NCBI GenBank assembly: GCA_036559465.1
Contig: DATBTC010000012.1
Location: 1-40,255, forward strand
DNA from: JAHFPN01 sp036559465
Lineage (GTDB): Bacteria > Pseudomonadota > Alphaproteobacteria > Rhizobiales > Xanthobacteraceae
Direction of reading: 5' to 3'
DNA length: 40,255 nt
Below, one piece after another: positions 9,366 to 16,846 of the stretch. Each line of letters begins with the position of its first letter. Position 1 is the first letter of the stretch. The notes beneath the pieces are model-generated. The model had not been told where the DNA came from. It searched no databases and was given only the letters and a program-made list of their open reading frames with translations. The position numbers and the translations under genes are program-made.

Positions 9366-10098
9366 CGTCCACTCCGAGATAGGCTTCCATCACCTTGGCA
9401 TTGGACAGCACGGCTTCCGAGGTTCCCTCGGCGATCTTCTCGCCCGCATTCATCACTACGACATGGTCGCAGAGTGCGCGGATCGCCTCCATGACGTGCT
9501 CGACCATCACGATGGTGATTCCCTCAGCCTGAATCTGCCGGATCAAGCCGATGCCGATCTTGAGCTCGGTCGGGTTCAGGCCCGCGAGCCATTCGTCGAG
9601 CAGGAGAAGCTGCGGCCGCGTGGCGAGCGCGCGCGCAAGCTCGACGCGCTTCTGATCGATATAGGTCAGCTGCGAGCCGAACATTCCGGCGTAGCGCGAA
9701 AGCCCGACCCGCTCGATCAGCGCGTCGGCCTCATGCGCCGCGTGGCCCGGCGAGGTCGGGTCGCTGCCGAACAGGCGGCCTAGCATGACGTTCTCGCGCG
9801 TCGTCATATGCGGCAGCACGCGCACGAGCTGGAAGGTGCGCGCGATCCTGGCGCGGCACACCTCGAACGACTGCAGGCCGATCATTTCCTTGCCTTGGAA
9901 CAGGATCGAGCCGGCGTCGGGCGCGAGTTCCGCAGTGATCAGGTTGAGTACCGTGGTCTTGCCCGAGCCGTTCGGACCGATCAGGCCGAAGATCCTGCCT
10001 TGCGGGATATCGAAGGAAATGTCGCGCACGGCCACCAGACCGCCGAATGCCTTGCGCAGCCCGCGAATGCTGAGGAGGATTTCGCCGGGGCCCGCCAT
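9352..10098 (-). CDS. livG: LivG-type ABC transporter ATPase with degenerate signature motif
   Basis: Second ATPase of the HAAT-type importer, 248 residues. Walker A GPNGSGKT (41-48), Q-loop TFQ (88-90) and the switch histidine in VEHVMEAI are intact. The ABC signature, normally LSYGQQ in LivG, reads LTYIDQ (144-149), replacing the key glycine by isoleucine. Walker B is LLLLDE (164-169) followed by W170 where proline is usual (DEWLAGLNP). These changes suggest that one of the two ATP sites of the LivG/LivF dimer is degenerate, or that this is a distinct subfamily. The ATG overlaps the livM stop (ATGA). Confidence 0.9.
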
Positions 10099-11051
10099 CA
10101 GTGCGCTCTCACCTTGGTCTGCTCCGCCCACCAGGCGTGGTAAAGCCGCTCGAGCAGCCGCGTGATGCCGCCCGGCAGGAAATAGACGATCACCACGAAA
10201 CACAGCCCGAGCGCGATGCTGAAATGGTGTGGGAAGCTGCCGGCAAGCAAGTCGGAGAGCAGCACGAGCGGAACCGCGCCGACCGCCGGCCCCCAGGCGC
10301 GGCCCGCGCCGCCGAGCAACGCGGCGATCAATACCTGGAAGGACCACGAGTTGTTGAAGGCGATGCTCGCGTCGATATAGGGGTAGCGCAGCGCCAGCAC
10401 CGCGCCGACCAATGCCATCACCGATGCGGAGAGCGCAAAGCAGAGCACTTTGACGCGGGTGGTGTTGACGCCGGTGTGTCGCGCCACCGTTTCGTCCTCG
10501 CCTATGGCGCGGAGCGCGAAGCCGAGACGAATCTTGCTCACGTACCAGCTTCCGACGATGGTGATCAGGGCGATCGCCAGCAGCGTTTCGTAGATATTCA
10601 CATTGGGCACGTCGGTGAAAATATACCGTGACGTCGTCTTGTTGATGTTGATCTCCCACCAGTTGATGACCTGATGGATGAGCTCCGTGAGGCCGAACGT
10701 AAAAACCACGAAGTACACTCCGCGCAGGCGTAGCGTGGAGAGGCCCACAACAGCGGCAACGAGGAATCCTACGATTGCCGCGGCCGCCAGGGCAAAGGGG
10801 ATCGGGACATAGACGTGCGTGATCGCCAGTACGTAAATGCCGATGCCGAAGAATGAAGCGGTGGCGAGCGAGATATAGCGCGTCGCGCCCGAGAAAAAAG
10901 CCCATGCGGTCGCGAGCGCGATGTTCGCGTACAGAACGATAAAGACCGAGATCACGTAGCTCGAAGCGTATAGCGGCACCAACGCGAGCACGAGCGTGCC
11001 CAGCGCCATCAGCGCGGCGATCCGCCAGTTTTTCTGGAGCAGCTCAAGCAC
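10098..11051 (-). CDS. livM: LivM-type ABC transporter permease
   Basis: Inner-membrane permease of the HAAT importer, 317 residues with about nine hydrophobic segments. The conserved cytoplasmic loop region is visible as IGEDETVARHTGVN, which contacts the ATPases, and the C-terminal GGAGRAWGPAVGA is a LivM hallmark. GTG 11051 is chosen because it overlaps the livH stop by 8 nt and starts just ahead of the first membrane span. The frame extends upstream to 11114 without a membrane segment, antisense-like inside livH. The basic C-terminus ends four bases into livG. Confidence 0.88.
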   Translation of the reverse strand: MLELLQKNWRIAALMALGTLVLALVPLYASSYVISVFIVLYANIALATAWAFFSGATRYISLATASFFGIGIYVLAITHVYVPIPFALAAAAIVGFLVAAVVGLSTLRLRGVYFVVFTFGLTELIHQVINWWEININKTTSRYIFTDVPNVNIYETLLAIALITIVGSWYVSKIRLGFALRAIGEDETVARHTGVNTTRVKVLCFALSASVMALVGAVLALRYPYIDASIAFNNSWSFQVLIAALLGGAGRAWGPAVGAVPLVLLSDLLAGSFPHHFSIALGLCFVVIVYFLPGGITRLLERLYHAWWAEQTKVRAH

Positions 11052-11913
11052 GGGTGAACAATCCGGTTGGCCGCACCAGAAGGATGACGATGAACAACGC
11101 GAAGTTGATGGCAATCGTCAGCGAGGGGTCGATCAGATAGCCCCCGAGCGATTCCACGACGCCGAGCAGAAGGCCGGCGGCGAGTGTTCCGGTGACGCGG
11201 CCGACGCCGGCCATGATCACCACGATCAGCGCCTTCAGGGTGTACTCGACTCCGATGGTGGCGCTGAAGGAGATGAACGTGCTCACCAGCATGCCGGCGG
11301 CGGCCGCCAGCGCGCCGCCGCCCGCGAATGCGAGCGCCGAGAATTTCCGCACGTCGACCCCGACCAGGCCCGCCGCGACTGGGTCGATCGTGATCGCCCG
11401 CAAGGCCGAACCGAAGCGGGTGTAGCGCAACACCAGGAACAACGCGAAAGCGATCGCGCAGGCGCCGAAGAAGGCGAGCACCCGGTTCAGCGCGACCGTC
11501 GCCCCGAAAAAGGGCACGCCCACCGAAAGGAAGCTGTAGCCGCGCAGATCGCCGCTCCAATTCACCAGCGCCAGGCCCTGGAACACAAAGAACAGCCCGA
11601 AGGTGACGAGCACGACATCGGCGTCGAGCACGTCCTGGTCCGCCGCGCGGCGGACCAGCGGGATCATCATGTACTGGTAGATCAACCAATTGATCGCGAA
11701 CGCGATCGGCATGCTGATGAAGAGGCTCAGCAGCGGATTAAACTTCCACAGCATGATCGTGAAGAAGGCGGTGAACGCGCCGCCCATGAAGAACTCGCCG
11801 TAGGAGAGATTCAGAATCCGCGCCACGCCGTATTGCAGGTTCAGGCCGAGCGCGATCAGCCCATAGGTCCCGCCCAGGAGCAGGCCGTTGAGGAACACTT
11901 CGAACAGGATCAA
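11044..11913 (-). CDS. livH: LivH-type ABC transporter permease
   Basis: Inner-membrane permease partner of LivM, 289 residues and about eight membrane spans. It starts with the typical LivH N-terminus (FLNGLLLGGTYGLIALGL) and contains NLSYGEFFMGGA and the coupling-loop region RFGSALRAITIDPVAAGLVGVD. It is separated from livK by 82 nt that contain a strong hairpin, so its expression is probably lower than that of the binding protein. Substrate specificity cannot be inferred: HAAT systems next to monooxygenases often carry aromatic or organic acids or amides rather than amino acids. Confidence 0.9.
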   Translation of the reverse strand: MILFEVFLNGLLLGGTYGLIALGLNLQYGVARILNLSYGEFFMGGAFTAFFTIMLWKFNPLLSLFISMPIAFAINWLIYQYMMIPLVRRAADQDVLDADVVLVTFGLFFVFQGLALVNWSGDLRGYSFLSVGVPFFGATVALNRVLAFFGACAIAFALFLVLRYTRFGSALRAITIDPVAAGLVGVDVRKFSALAFAGGGALAAAAGMLVSTFISFSATIGVEYTLKALIVVIMAGVGRVTGTLAAGLLLGVVESLGGYLIDPSLTIAINFALFIVILLVRPTGLFTRA

Positions 11914-11938
11914 GCCAGCCCCCTGGTCAACAAACGAA

Positions 11939-11969
11939 CGGGTCAGGCCGAGTTCTTCGGCCTGACCCG
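11939..11969 (-). terminator. Intercistronic hairpin between livK and livH (possible attenuating terminator)
   Basis: A perfect 13-bp inverted repeat with a 5-nt loop (arms 11939-11951 and 11957-11969). On the transcribed minus strand it is followed by a loosely T-rich stretch (GTTCGTTTGTTG), not a clean U tract. Such elements after a binding-protein gene usually protect its mRNA and reduce read-through into the permease genes. Confidence 0.55.
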
Positions 11970-11995
11970 GTATTCAACCGACCATCACTGGTCCG

Positions 11996-13213
11996 TCACG
12001 ACCACGCTGGCTTCGGGAACTGAAGCGGTTTGGCGCCGGGCTTGTTGGCCGGAGCGACAGCAACCAGTTCGCCGTTCTGCCATTGGGACACAGACCAAGG
12101 ATTTGCGTTGAGCTGCTTCACAAACCTCATGTCTCCCCAAATGGTCTTGAACGTGCTGCTTCCCATCACGTCGCGGATCTTCTTGCGATCGATCTCGCCG
12201 ACCTGCTCGATCGCCTGCTGCGTGAATTGAAGAGCGGCATACACTTGCACCCCGCCCGCCTCGTAGTCGCGGTTGAGCAGAGCCTTGTGGGCCTTGGCGT
12301 ATTCGTCCATGCCGGGCGCCGTCGGATCGGCGCCACCGTAGGCGAGGATGCCGTTCACCTTGTTGCCGAACTTGCCCTTGTAGGTCGGGAACACGCCGCC
12401 GATCGCCACGTACATGAGCTGCGGGTTGAAGCCCACGATCTGTGCCTGCTCGGTCAGCATAAAGGTATCGGGCGGATAGCTGAACGCGATGAAGGCGTCC
12501 GGGTTGGTCGCCATCACTTCGCGAACGATCGGCTGCAGGTCCGAAGCGCCGAACGGATAGGTCTTGGTGATCACGACCTCGAGCCCGGCCGCCTTGGCCG
12601 CGTCCTGGAACGCCGTGTTCATTTCCACGCCGTATTCGATCGCGGGATGCACGACGGCCACGCGACCCTTGATCTTGCCCTGCTTCTTCAGGTCGGCAAG
12701 CGCCTTGGCCACCGGCTCGGTCGACTCCTTCGGCTGCGAGATGTTCCAGAACGCATACGGCCACCGCGGACCCAGGTCATAGGTCTTGTTGGTGGTGGCC
12801 GTCGTCATGATCACCGGATACTCGTATTTGTTGACGATCGGCGCCTCCGCCAGATTCATGTGCGTGGCGTAGGGGCTCAGGACCATGTCCACCTTGTCCT
12901 GCTGGATTAAGCGATCGACGAGCTTGAGCAGCTCGTCCGGCTTGCCTTGATCGTCGTAGGCCACCATTTCGACCGGCACTTTCTTGTTAAACTTCTTCAG
13001 CGTGATGCCGCCGGCATCGTTCACGCGCTTATGCCAGAGCTTGTAATTCGACACGGTGGTCGAGTCCGCGCCCGGCGCCAGCGGGCCGGACAGGGTGATC
13101 GCGTAGCCGAACCGAAGCTTGGTTGGAGCTGCCTGGGCCTGAGCATAGACCGTCGGCAGAGTCGCAGCGCCGACGACCGCGGCACTGCCTTTCACGAACG
13201 TCCTTCTATCCAT
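11996..13213 (-). CDS. livK: LivK-type periplasmic substrate-binding protein
   Basis: Solute-binding protein of the HAAT importer, 405 residues. The N-terminus MDRRTFVKG fits the twin-arginine consensus, followed by a hydrophobic stretch and an Ala-rich cleavage region (YAQAQAAP, about residue 28). The mature part is a type I periplasmic-binding fold: FGYAITLSGPLAPG at the start, and DKVDMVLSPYATHMNLAEAPI with the hinge region typical of aromatic- or amide-binding Liv homologues. The ribosome site GGGAGG stands 8 nt before the ATG. It lies 69 nt downstream of the hydrolase gene, within the LLM-1/hydrolase/liv unit, which suggests that it captures the substrate or a precursor of that oxidation. 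Confidence 0.9.
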   Translation of the reverse strand: MDRRTFVKGSAAVVGAATLPTVYAQAQAAPTKLRFGYAITLSGPLAPGADSTTVSNYKLWHKRVNDAGGITLKKFNKKVPVEMVAYDDQGKPDELLKLVDRLIQQDKVDMVLSPYATHMNLAEAPIVNKYEYPVIMTTATTNKTYDLGPRWPYAFWNISQPKESTEPVAKALADLKKQGKIKGRVAVVHPAIEYGVEMNTAFQDAAKAAGLEVVITKTYPFGASDLQPIVREVMATNPDAFIAFSYPPDTFMLTEQAQIVGFNPQLMYVAIGGVFPTYKGKFGNKVNGILAYGGADPTAPGMDEYAKAHKALLNRDYEAGGVQVYAALQFTQQAIEQVGEIDRKKIRDVMGSSTFKTIWGDMRFVKQLNANPWSVSQWQNGELVAVAPANKPGAKPLQFPKPAWS

Positions 13214-13282
13214 CGTAGTTTCCTCCCAGGTAAATTTGCCTGTTGAACGGCGAAGCTCGTCAGCCTCACCGGCCTTGCTTCT

Positions 13283-14059
13283 TTAGCTCATGAACTTGGA
13301 TACGGCCTCTACCGCTTCCGGTTTCTCCATGTGCACGAGATGTCCGGCACCCTTGAAAATCTTGATATCGGCGCCGGGGATGAATTTCCGCCAGGTCTCC
13401 GCCTGCTGCACGGGGATGATCTTATCCTCGTCGCCCCAGACGATCAGCGTCGGATTCTTGACCCGATGCAGGTAGCGCATGAACTTCGGATCGCCTGGAT
13501 GCTCCCAAAACAACCGCGTAAACGTGGCCGCTTCGCGATAGCGCTCGCCGATAAAGTCGAGATCGGGCTTCTCCGGCAGATATTTCTTTATGGAGTCGAA
13601 ATTCGACACCAGCAGGCCGATCACCTGCTCGCCCGGCACCGCCATGATGTCCATCATCGGGTGCTTGGCATCGAGCATTCCGGCGGGCGCGATCAGCGCG
13701 AGCTTCTTGATGCGATGCCCGTGCTCGGAGGCGAATTTCGCGGCCAGATAGCCGCCGAGCGAGAGGCCGCAGAGATTGAACCGATCGAGCTTCAGGATGT
13801 CGAATAGCTCGAGATAATGCATGACGTAGTCGTGCAGGTCGGTGAAGGTCGGGTCGTCGCCCGACTCGCCGAAGCCGGGGTGATAGGGAATGATCACTCG
13901 GAATTTCTCGGCCCACGGCTCGAGGAAGTCGAACTTGCCGGCCGCTTCGGCTGCGGTGCCGGCGCCGTGGAAGAACACCAACGGTTCGCCGCTTCCTGCG
14001 GAATAGACGGCCGTCTTCACCCCGTCGACGGTGTAGCTTTCACGCGTGAACTTCGGCAT
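13283..14059 (-). CDS. Alpha/beta hydrolase paired with LLM-1
   Basis: Cytoplasmic 258-residue alpha/beta-fold hydrolase. The oxyanion segment is VFFHGAG (28-34), the nucleophile S100 in GLSLGG, the acid in VWGDEDKIIP (D210 or D212), and the base H240 in GAGHLVHMEKP. It resembles C-C-bond, ester or lactone hydrolases such as the RutD/MhpC group, with no closer assignment possible. ATG 14059 is preferred because GGAAGGA lies 9 nt upstream; the frame opens earlier, inside the LLM-1 gene. It is homologous along its length to the hydrolase at 33545-34327, which is also next to an LLM gene. Likely role: hydrolysis of the LLM product. Confidence 0.87.
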   Translation of the reverse strand: MPKFTRESYTVDGVKTAVYSAGSGEPLVFFHGAGTAAEAAGKFDFLEPWAEKFRVIIPYHPGFGESGDDPTFTDLHDYVMHYLELFDILKLDRFNLCGLSLGGYLAAKFASEHGHRIKKLALIAPAGMLDAKHPMMDIMAVPGEQVIGLLVSNFDSIKKYLPEKPDLDFIGERYREAATFTRLFWEHPGDPKFMRYLHRVKNPTLIVWGDEDKIIPVQQAETWRKFIPGADIKIFKGAGHLVHMEKPEAVEAVSKFMS

Positions 14060-14078
14060 CGGTCTTTGTCCTTCCGCC

Positions 14079-15248
14079 TTACTCGGCCGCAATGCGCATC
14101 GGCGCGCTCGACTTGGAACGTAACTTCGGCATCACCTCTTCCGCGAACATGGTCAGGTTCTTCACGGTCTTCCAGTGAGGCATGTCGGCGACATGCATCA
14201 CGGAGTTGATGTGGGTGGTCTTCATCCGGTGCGACCATTCGCCGATCTGGTTCGCGACATTCTCGGGCGAGCCGACGGCGACGAAGGATGACTGCTTGAC
14301 CGCCTTGAAGTCGAAGCCGCCGTGCAGCTTGTCGGCCATGGCGGCGCGTATCTTCAGCTGCTCGACCGAAAGATAGCCGGGCGGCGCGAGGAATTGCGGC
14401 GTAGTGCGCGTGAAGTCCTCGAAGAAGCGCTGCAGGTGCCCGATATATTCCTGCTCCGCGCGCTCTTGCGTCTCCGCCACGTAAACGAACGACATGAGCG
14501 GAAGCTGGTCGGGTCGCATCGTATGGCCGTAATGCGCGGCACGGGCGCGCAACGTATCGTTCAATTCGGCGGCACGCTGCTGCGTCACGAATACCGACGC
14601 GTAGCCGAAGCCGAGCTCGGCCGCGATCTCGATCGTCTCTGGGCTGCCGGTGCCCACGATGTAGCAGGGCGGATGTGGACGCTGATAAGGCCGCGGCCAA
14701 GGATTGAGGAAGCGGTAAGTATAGAATTGTCCGTAATGCGTGGTGGGCCCGTCCTCGGTCCAGGCCTGCAGGATGATCTTGAGCGACTCCTTGAATTTTT
14801 CACGCGCGGTCGCCGGGTTCACCGGGTTCGACCAATATTCCATACCGGTGCCGAGCGGGAAGGCGACCTCGATGCGTCCCTTCGAAAGAACGTCTAGCAC
14901 CGCATATTCCTCGGCCAGCCGATTCGGCAGCATGAAGTTGGGCGGCGTGCCCCAGATGCAAATCTTGCAGTTCTTGGTTTGTGGAATAAGGGTCGCCGCG
15001 ATCAGATTCGGCGTCGGCATCATGCTGTAAGCGGAATTGTGATGCTCGTTGACGACGATCGCGTCATATCCGAGCTTGTCGGCGAGCACGAGCTCCGACA
15101 GATAGCGCTGATAGAGATCGTGCCCCTTCTCCGGGTCGTAATATTTGTTCGGGAAATTGACCCAGACCGATTTGAATTCCTTGTGGTTCTCCGGAAGGTG
15201 CACATACGGCATGAAGTGCATCGCGTTGAACCGGTAGTTTCCGTCCAT
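14079..15248 (-). CDS. Luciferase-like flavin-dependent monooxygenase (LLM-1)
   Basis: Bacterial-luciferase-family TIM-barrel enzyme (389 residues) that uses reduced flavin and O2, usually for Baeyer-Villiger-type, desulfonating or C-N-cleaving oxidations. It keeps the E-H-H motif of LuxA-type enzymes (E68-H69-H70 in VVNEHHNSAY). It also shows the C-terminal flavin-phosphate-type segment VGSPENVANQI and a final helix FAEEVMPKLR like that of luciferase. First gene of the leftward unit, with the hydrolase and livKHMGF behind it. The second ATG of an ATGATG pair (15248) is chosen for spacing from AAGGGAG; ATG 15251 is also possible. Clearly paralogous to LLM-2 at 34324-35505 (shared YYDPxxGHxLYxRYLxEL and NEHHxxAY). 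No flavin reductase is nearby. Confidence 0.88.
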   Translation of the reverse strand: MDGNYRFNAMHFMPYVHLPENHKEFKSVWVNFPNKYYDPEKGHDLYQRYLSELVLADKLGYDAIVVNEHHNSAYSMMPTPNLIAATLIPQTKNCKICIWGTPPNFMLPNRLAEEYAVLDVLSKGRIEVAFPLGTGMEYWSNPVNPATAREKFKESLKIILQAWTEDGPTTHYGQFYTYRFLNPWPRPYQRPHPPCYIVGTGSPETIEIAAELGFGYASVFVTQQRAAELNDTLRARAAHYGHTMRPDQLPLMSFVYVAETQERAEQEYIGHLQRFFEDFTRTTPQFLAPPGYLSVEQLKIRAAMADKLHGGFDFKAVKQSSFVAVGSPENVANQIGEWSHRMKTTHINSVMHVADMPHWKTVKNLTMFAEEVMPKLRSKSSAPMRIAAE

Positions 15249-15359
15249 CATCCGCTCCCTTGAACCGTGTGTTGGCGCGCCGCTGGGCGGAACGCGCGCT
15301 GCGTTACCAAGCATGCGCCGACAGCGCCCGCCGCCGGCTAGATCCGATCGGTCCCTTTT

Positions 15360-15404
15360 TCAATGAAGAGCCGCAGAACTCGCGCGCTGCGGGTCTCCTC
15401 CCAT
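15360..15404 (-). other. Candidate 14-codon leader ORF upstream of LLM-1
   Basis: ATG (15404) opens about 16 nt after the predicted transcription start and ends at TGA (15360-15362). The encoded peptide is MGGDPQRASSAALH. It contains a 6-bp inverted repeat, CCGCAG/CTGCGG (15371-15376 and 15387-15392). There is no clear ribosome site. It could be a regulatory leader or chance. The rest of the 325-nt gap 15249-15573 holds the promoter and otherwise nothing I recognise. Confidence 0.2.
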
Positions 15405-15426
15405 TTTTTTCTAATCGTTGGAAGTC

Positions 15427-15456
15427 ATTGTAGAAATTAGGAAAGGAGCAAGTCAA
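15427..15456 (-). promoter_or_regulatory. Predicted sigma70-type promoter of the LLM-1/hydrolase/liv unit
   Basis: On the minus strand TTGACT (15456-15451) and TACAAT (15432-15427) are separated by 18 nt, each one base from consensus. This stretch is notably AT-rich for the region. Transcription would start near 15420, leaving a leader of about 170 nt before LLM-1. It is the only good promoter seen ahead of the seven leftward genes. Confidence 0.6.
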
Positions 15457-15573
15457 CGGAGCCCGGCGGTACCGGGTCGGGTTTTGCTGGTTGAATATTA
15501 GCAGGGTCGGTTAAGGGCCGCCGCTATGGGGCCCACGCGGCCTGCCCACCCGCTAGCCGCAGCGCGGCGCGGC

Positions 15574-16155
15574 TCAGATCAGCCAATAGACGGCCGCAAA
15601 GCCGGCCACGAGCAACGCGAGGAAGGCGAGCGCAAACCATTCGAGCCGCTTTTCGATGAATTCGCGCGCCGGCGGGCCCCAGACATAGACCAGCCCCGCC
15701 ACGATATAGAAGCGCGCGCCCCGGGTAATGATCGACAGCACCACGAACCAGAACAGGTCGTAGCTGGCGAAGCCTGAGGTGATGGTCACCACCTTGTAGG
15801 GAATAGGGGTGAGGCCCTTGATCAGGATGATCCAGTGGCCCCATTCCGCATAGGCGCTGCGGAATTGTTCCGCCGTTTGGTCATAGCCATAGAGCTGGAT
15901 GATGGAACGGCCGACCGTGTCGTAGAGGATCGCTCCTATGGCATAGCCCAGGAGCCCCCCGAAAACCGACGCGACGGTGCAGATTCCCGCATAGAACCAA
16001 GCGCGCTCCCGGCGCGCCAGGCACATCGGGATCAGCATCACGTCCGGCGGGATCGGGAAAAACGAACTCTCGGCAAACGAGACCGCAGCCAGCGCATACG
16101 TCGCAGAAGGCCTCTCGGCCAGCGCCATCACCCAATTATAGAGGCGGCGCAGCAT
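15574..16155 (-). CDS. YqaA/DedA-like inner-membrane protein (SNARE-associated family)
   Basis: Integral membrane protein of 193 residues with the DedA-superfamily pattern: ALAAVSFAESSFFPIPPDVMLIP near the N-terminus, an internal GGLLGYAIGAILYDTVGR, then WIILIKGLTPIPYKVVTITSGFA, the second re-entrant-type repeat with a conserved basic residue. DedA/VTT proteins are implicated in lipid scrambling or undecaprenyl-phosphate recycling, and the YqaA subgroup is poorly characterised. It is followed on the same strand by the noncoding gap that holds the LLM-1 promoter, and preceded by hisE 47 nt away, so it is probably cotranscribed with hisE. Confidence 0.82.
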   Translation of the reverse strand: MLRRLYNWVMALAERPSATYALAAVSFAESSFFPIPPDVMLIPMCLARRERAWFYAGICTVASVFGGLLGYAIGAILYDTVGRSIIQLYGYDQTAEQFRSAYAEWGHWIILIKGLTPIPYKVVTITSGFASYDLFWFVVLSIITRGARFYIVAGLVYVWGPPAREFIEKRLEWFALAFLALLVAGFAAVYWLI

Positions 16156-16202
16156 CCTGGTTTCCGGTCGCAGGCGCTATGTCGTTGCGGGAAATCGGGC
16201 GC

Positions 16203-16586
16203 TCAGCGAGCTCGCCGGCGCCGTGCACGTTCGATCGGCACCGGGTTCTTGTCGCGAGCGACATCGGGCATTCCGCCTTTCGGTATCTTCTCGGCGATGC
16301 CCAGAATCTTCTCGCGCCGGTCCATCTCGGCCCAGACGTCCTTGGGTTGCACGTTGGTCGCGGCCCAGAGCACAACCAGGTGATAGAGGAGGTCGGCGCT
16401 CTCCCGGATCACTTCCTGACGGTTGCCGGCAACCGCGTCTAGCGCCACTTCAGCGGCTTCCTCGGCCACCTTCTTGGCGATCTTGCGCTTGCCGGCGCGC
16501 AGAAGCCGGCCGGTGCGCGAAGTCAGCGGGTCCTTGTTGCGGCTCGCGGCCACGGCATCGAAGAGTCGATGAAGCGAATCAGTCAT
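16203..16586 (-). CDS. hisE: Phosphoribosyl-ATP pyrophosphohydrolase (HisE)
   Basis: Second-step enzyme of histidine synthesis, splitting PR-ATP to PR-AMP and pyrophosphate. The 127-residue MazG-like all-alpha protein has the metal-binding set in KVAEEAAEVALDA (E42, E43, E46) and RESADLLYHL (E62, D65). The C-terminal 25 residues are Arg-rich and outside the core domain. It stands alone here; no hisA, hisF, hisH or hisI is in the window, whereas in many alphaproteobacteria hisE follows hisF. It may be a second copy or the sole one. Confidence 0.85.
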   Translation of the reverse strand: MTDSLHRLFDAVAASRNKDPLTSRTGRLLRAGKRKIAKKVAEEAAEVALDAVAGNRQEVIRESADLLYHLVVLWAATNVQPKDVWAEMDRREKILGIAEKIPKGGMPDVARDKNPVPIERARRRRAR

Positions 16587-16741
16587 TTAGGCACCATAGG
16601 GGCATCGAGTCCCGCCGTGAATCCCTTCCCTTAGCCAGGGTTAATCCGCCGCCGCCCAGCTGCAGAGCCGGTCGATTGAGCAAGTGCCTTCCCCTTGTGC
16701 ATTGGCGTCTTGCCGCGCCCCATACCGCTTGCCCTCTGGAG

Positions 16742-16757
16742 CGGCATGGTCTTTGCT
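16742..16757 (+). promoter_or_regulatory. Sigma54-like (-24/-12) element upstream of the NitT/TauT-type importer
   Basis: CGGCATGGTCTTTGCT places GG (16743-16744) and GC (16755-16756) exactly ten bases apart, with GGCA at -24 and TTGCT at -12 as in the sigma54 consensus TGGCACG-N4-TTGCW. The start would be near 16768. It lies in the 260-nt divergent gap between hisE and the importer, in the right orientation. No convincing NtrC site was found upstream. A chance match remains possible. Confidence 0.35.
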
Positions 16758-16846
16758 GATGCAAGAGGGAAGTGGAGGCGCGGTCGCGTTCGAGCCTGGG
16801 GCCAGCGGAAGCTCGGTGTGCGCCTGAAATCACAGGGAGAGTTGTC

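Noticed and set aside
10996..12111. Long plus-strand open frame antisense to livH and livK
   Set aside because: Its protein is rich in H, E, R, D and Q without any domain, as produced by the reverse frame of GC-rich membrane-protein genes; the minus-strand liv genes are unmistakable.
15371..15410. Hairpin CCGCAG/CTGCGG followed by seven T on the plus strand, read as an intrinsic terminator
   Set aside because: The stem is only 6 bp and the T run begins 11 nt after it; no plus-strand gene ends nearby.
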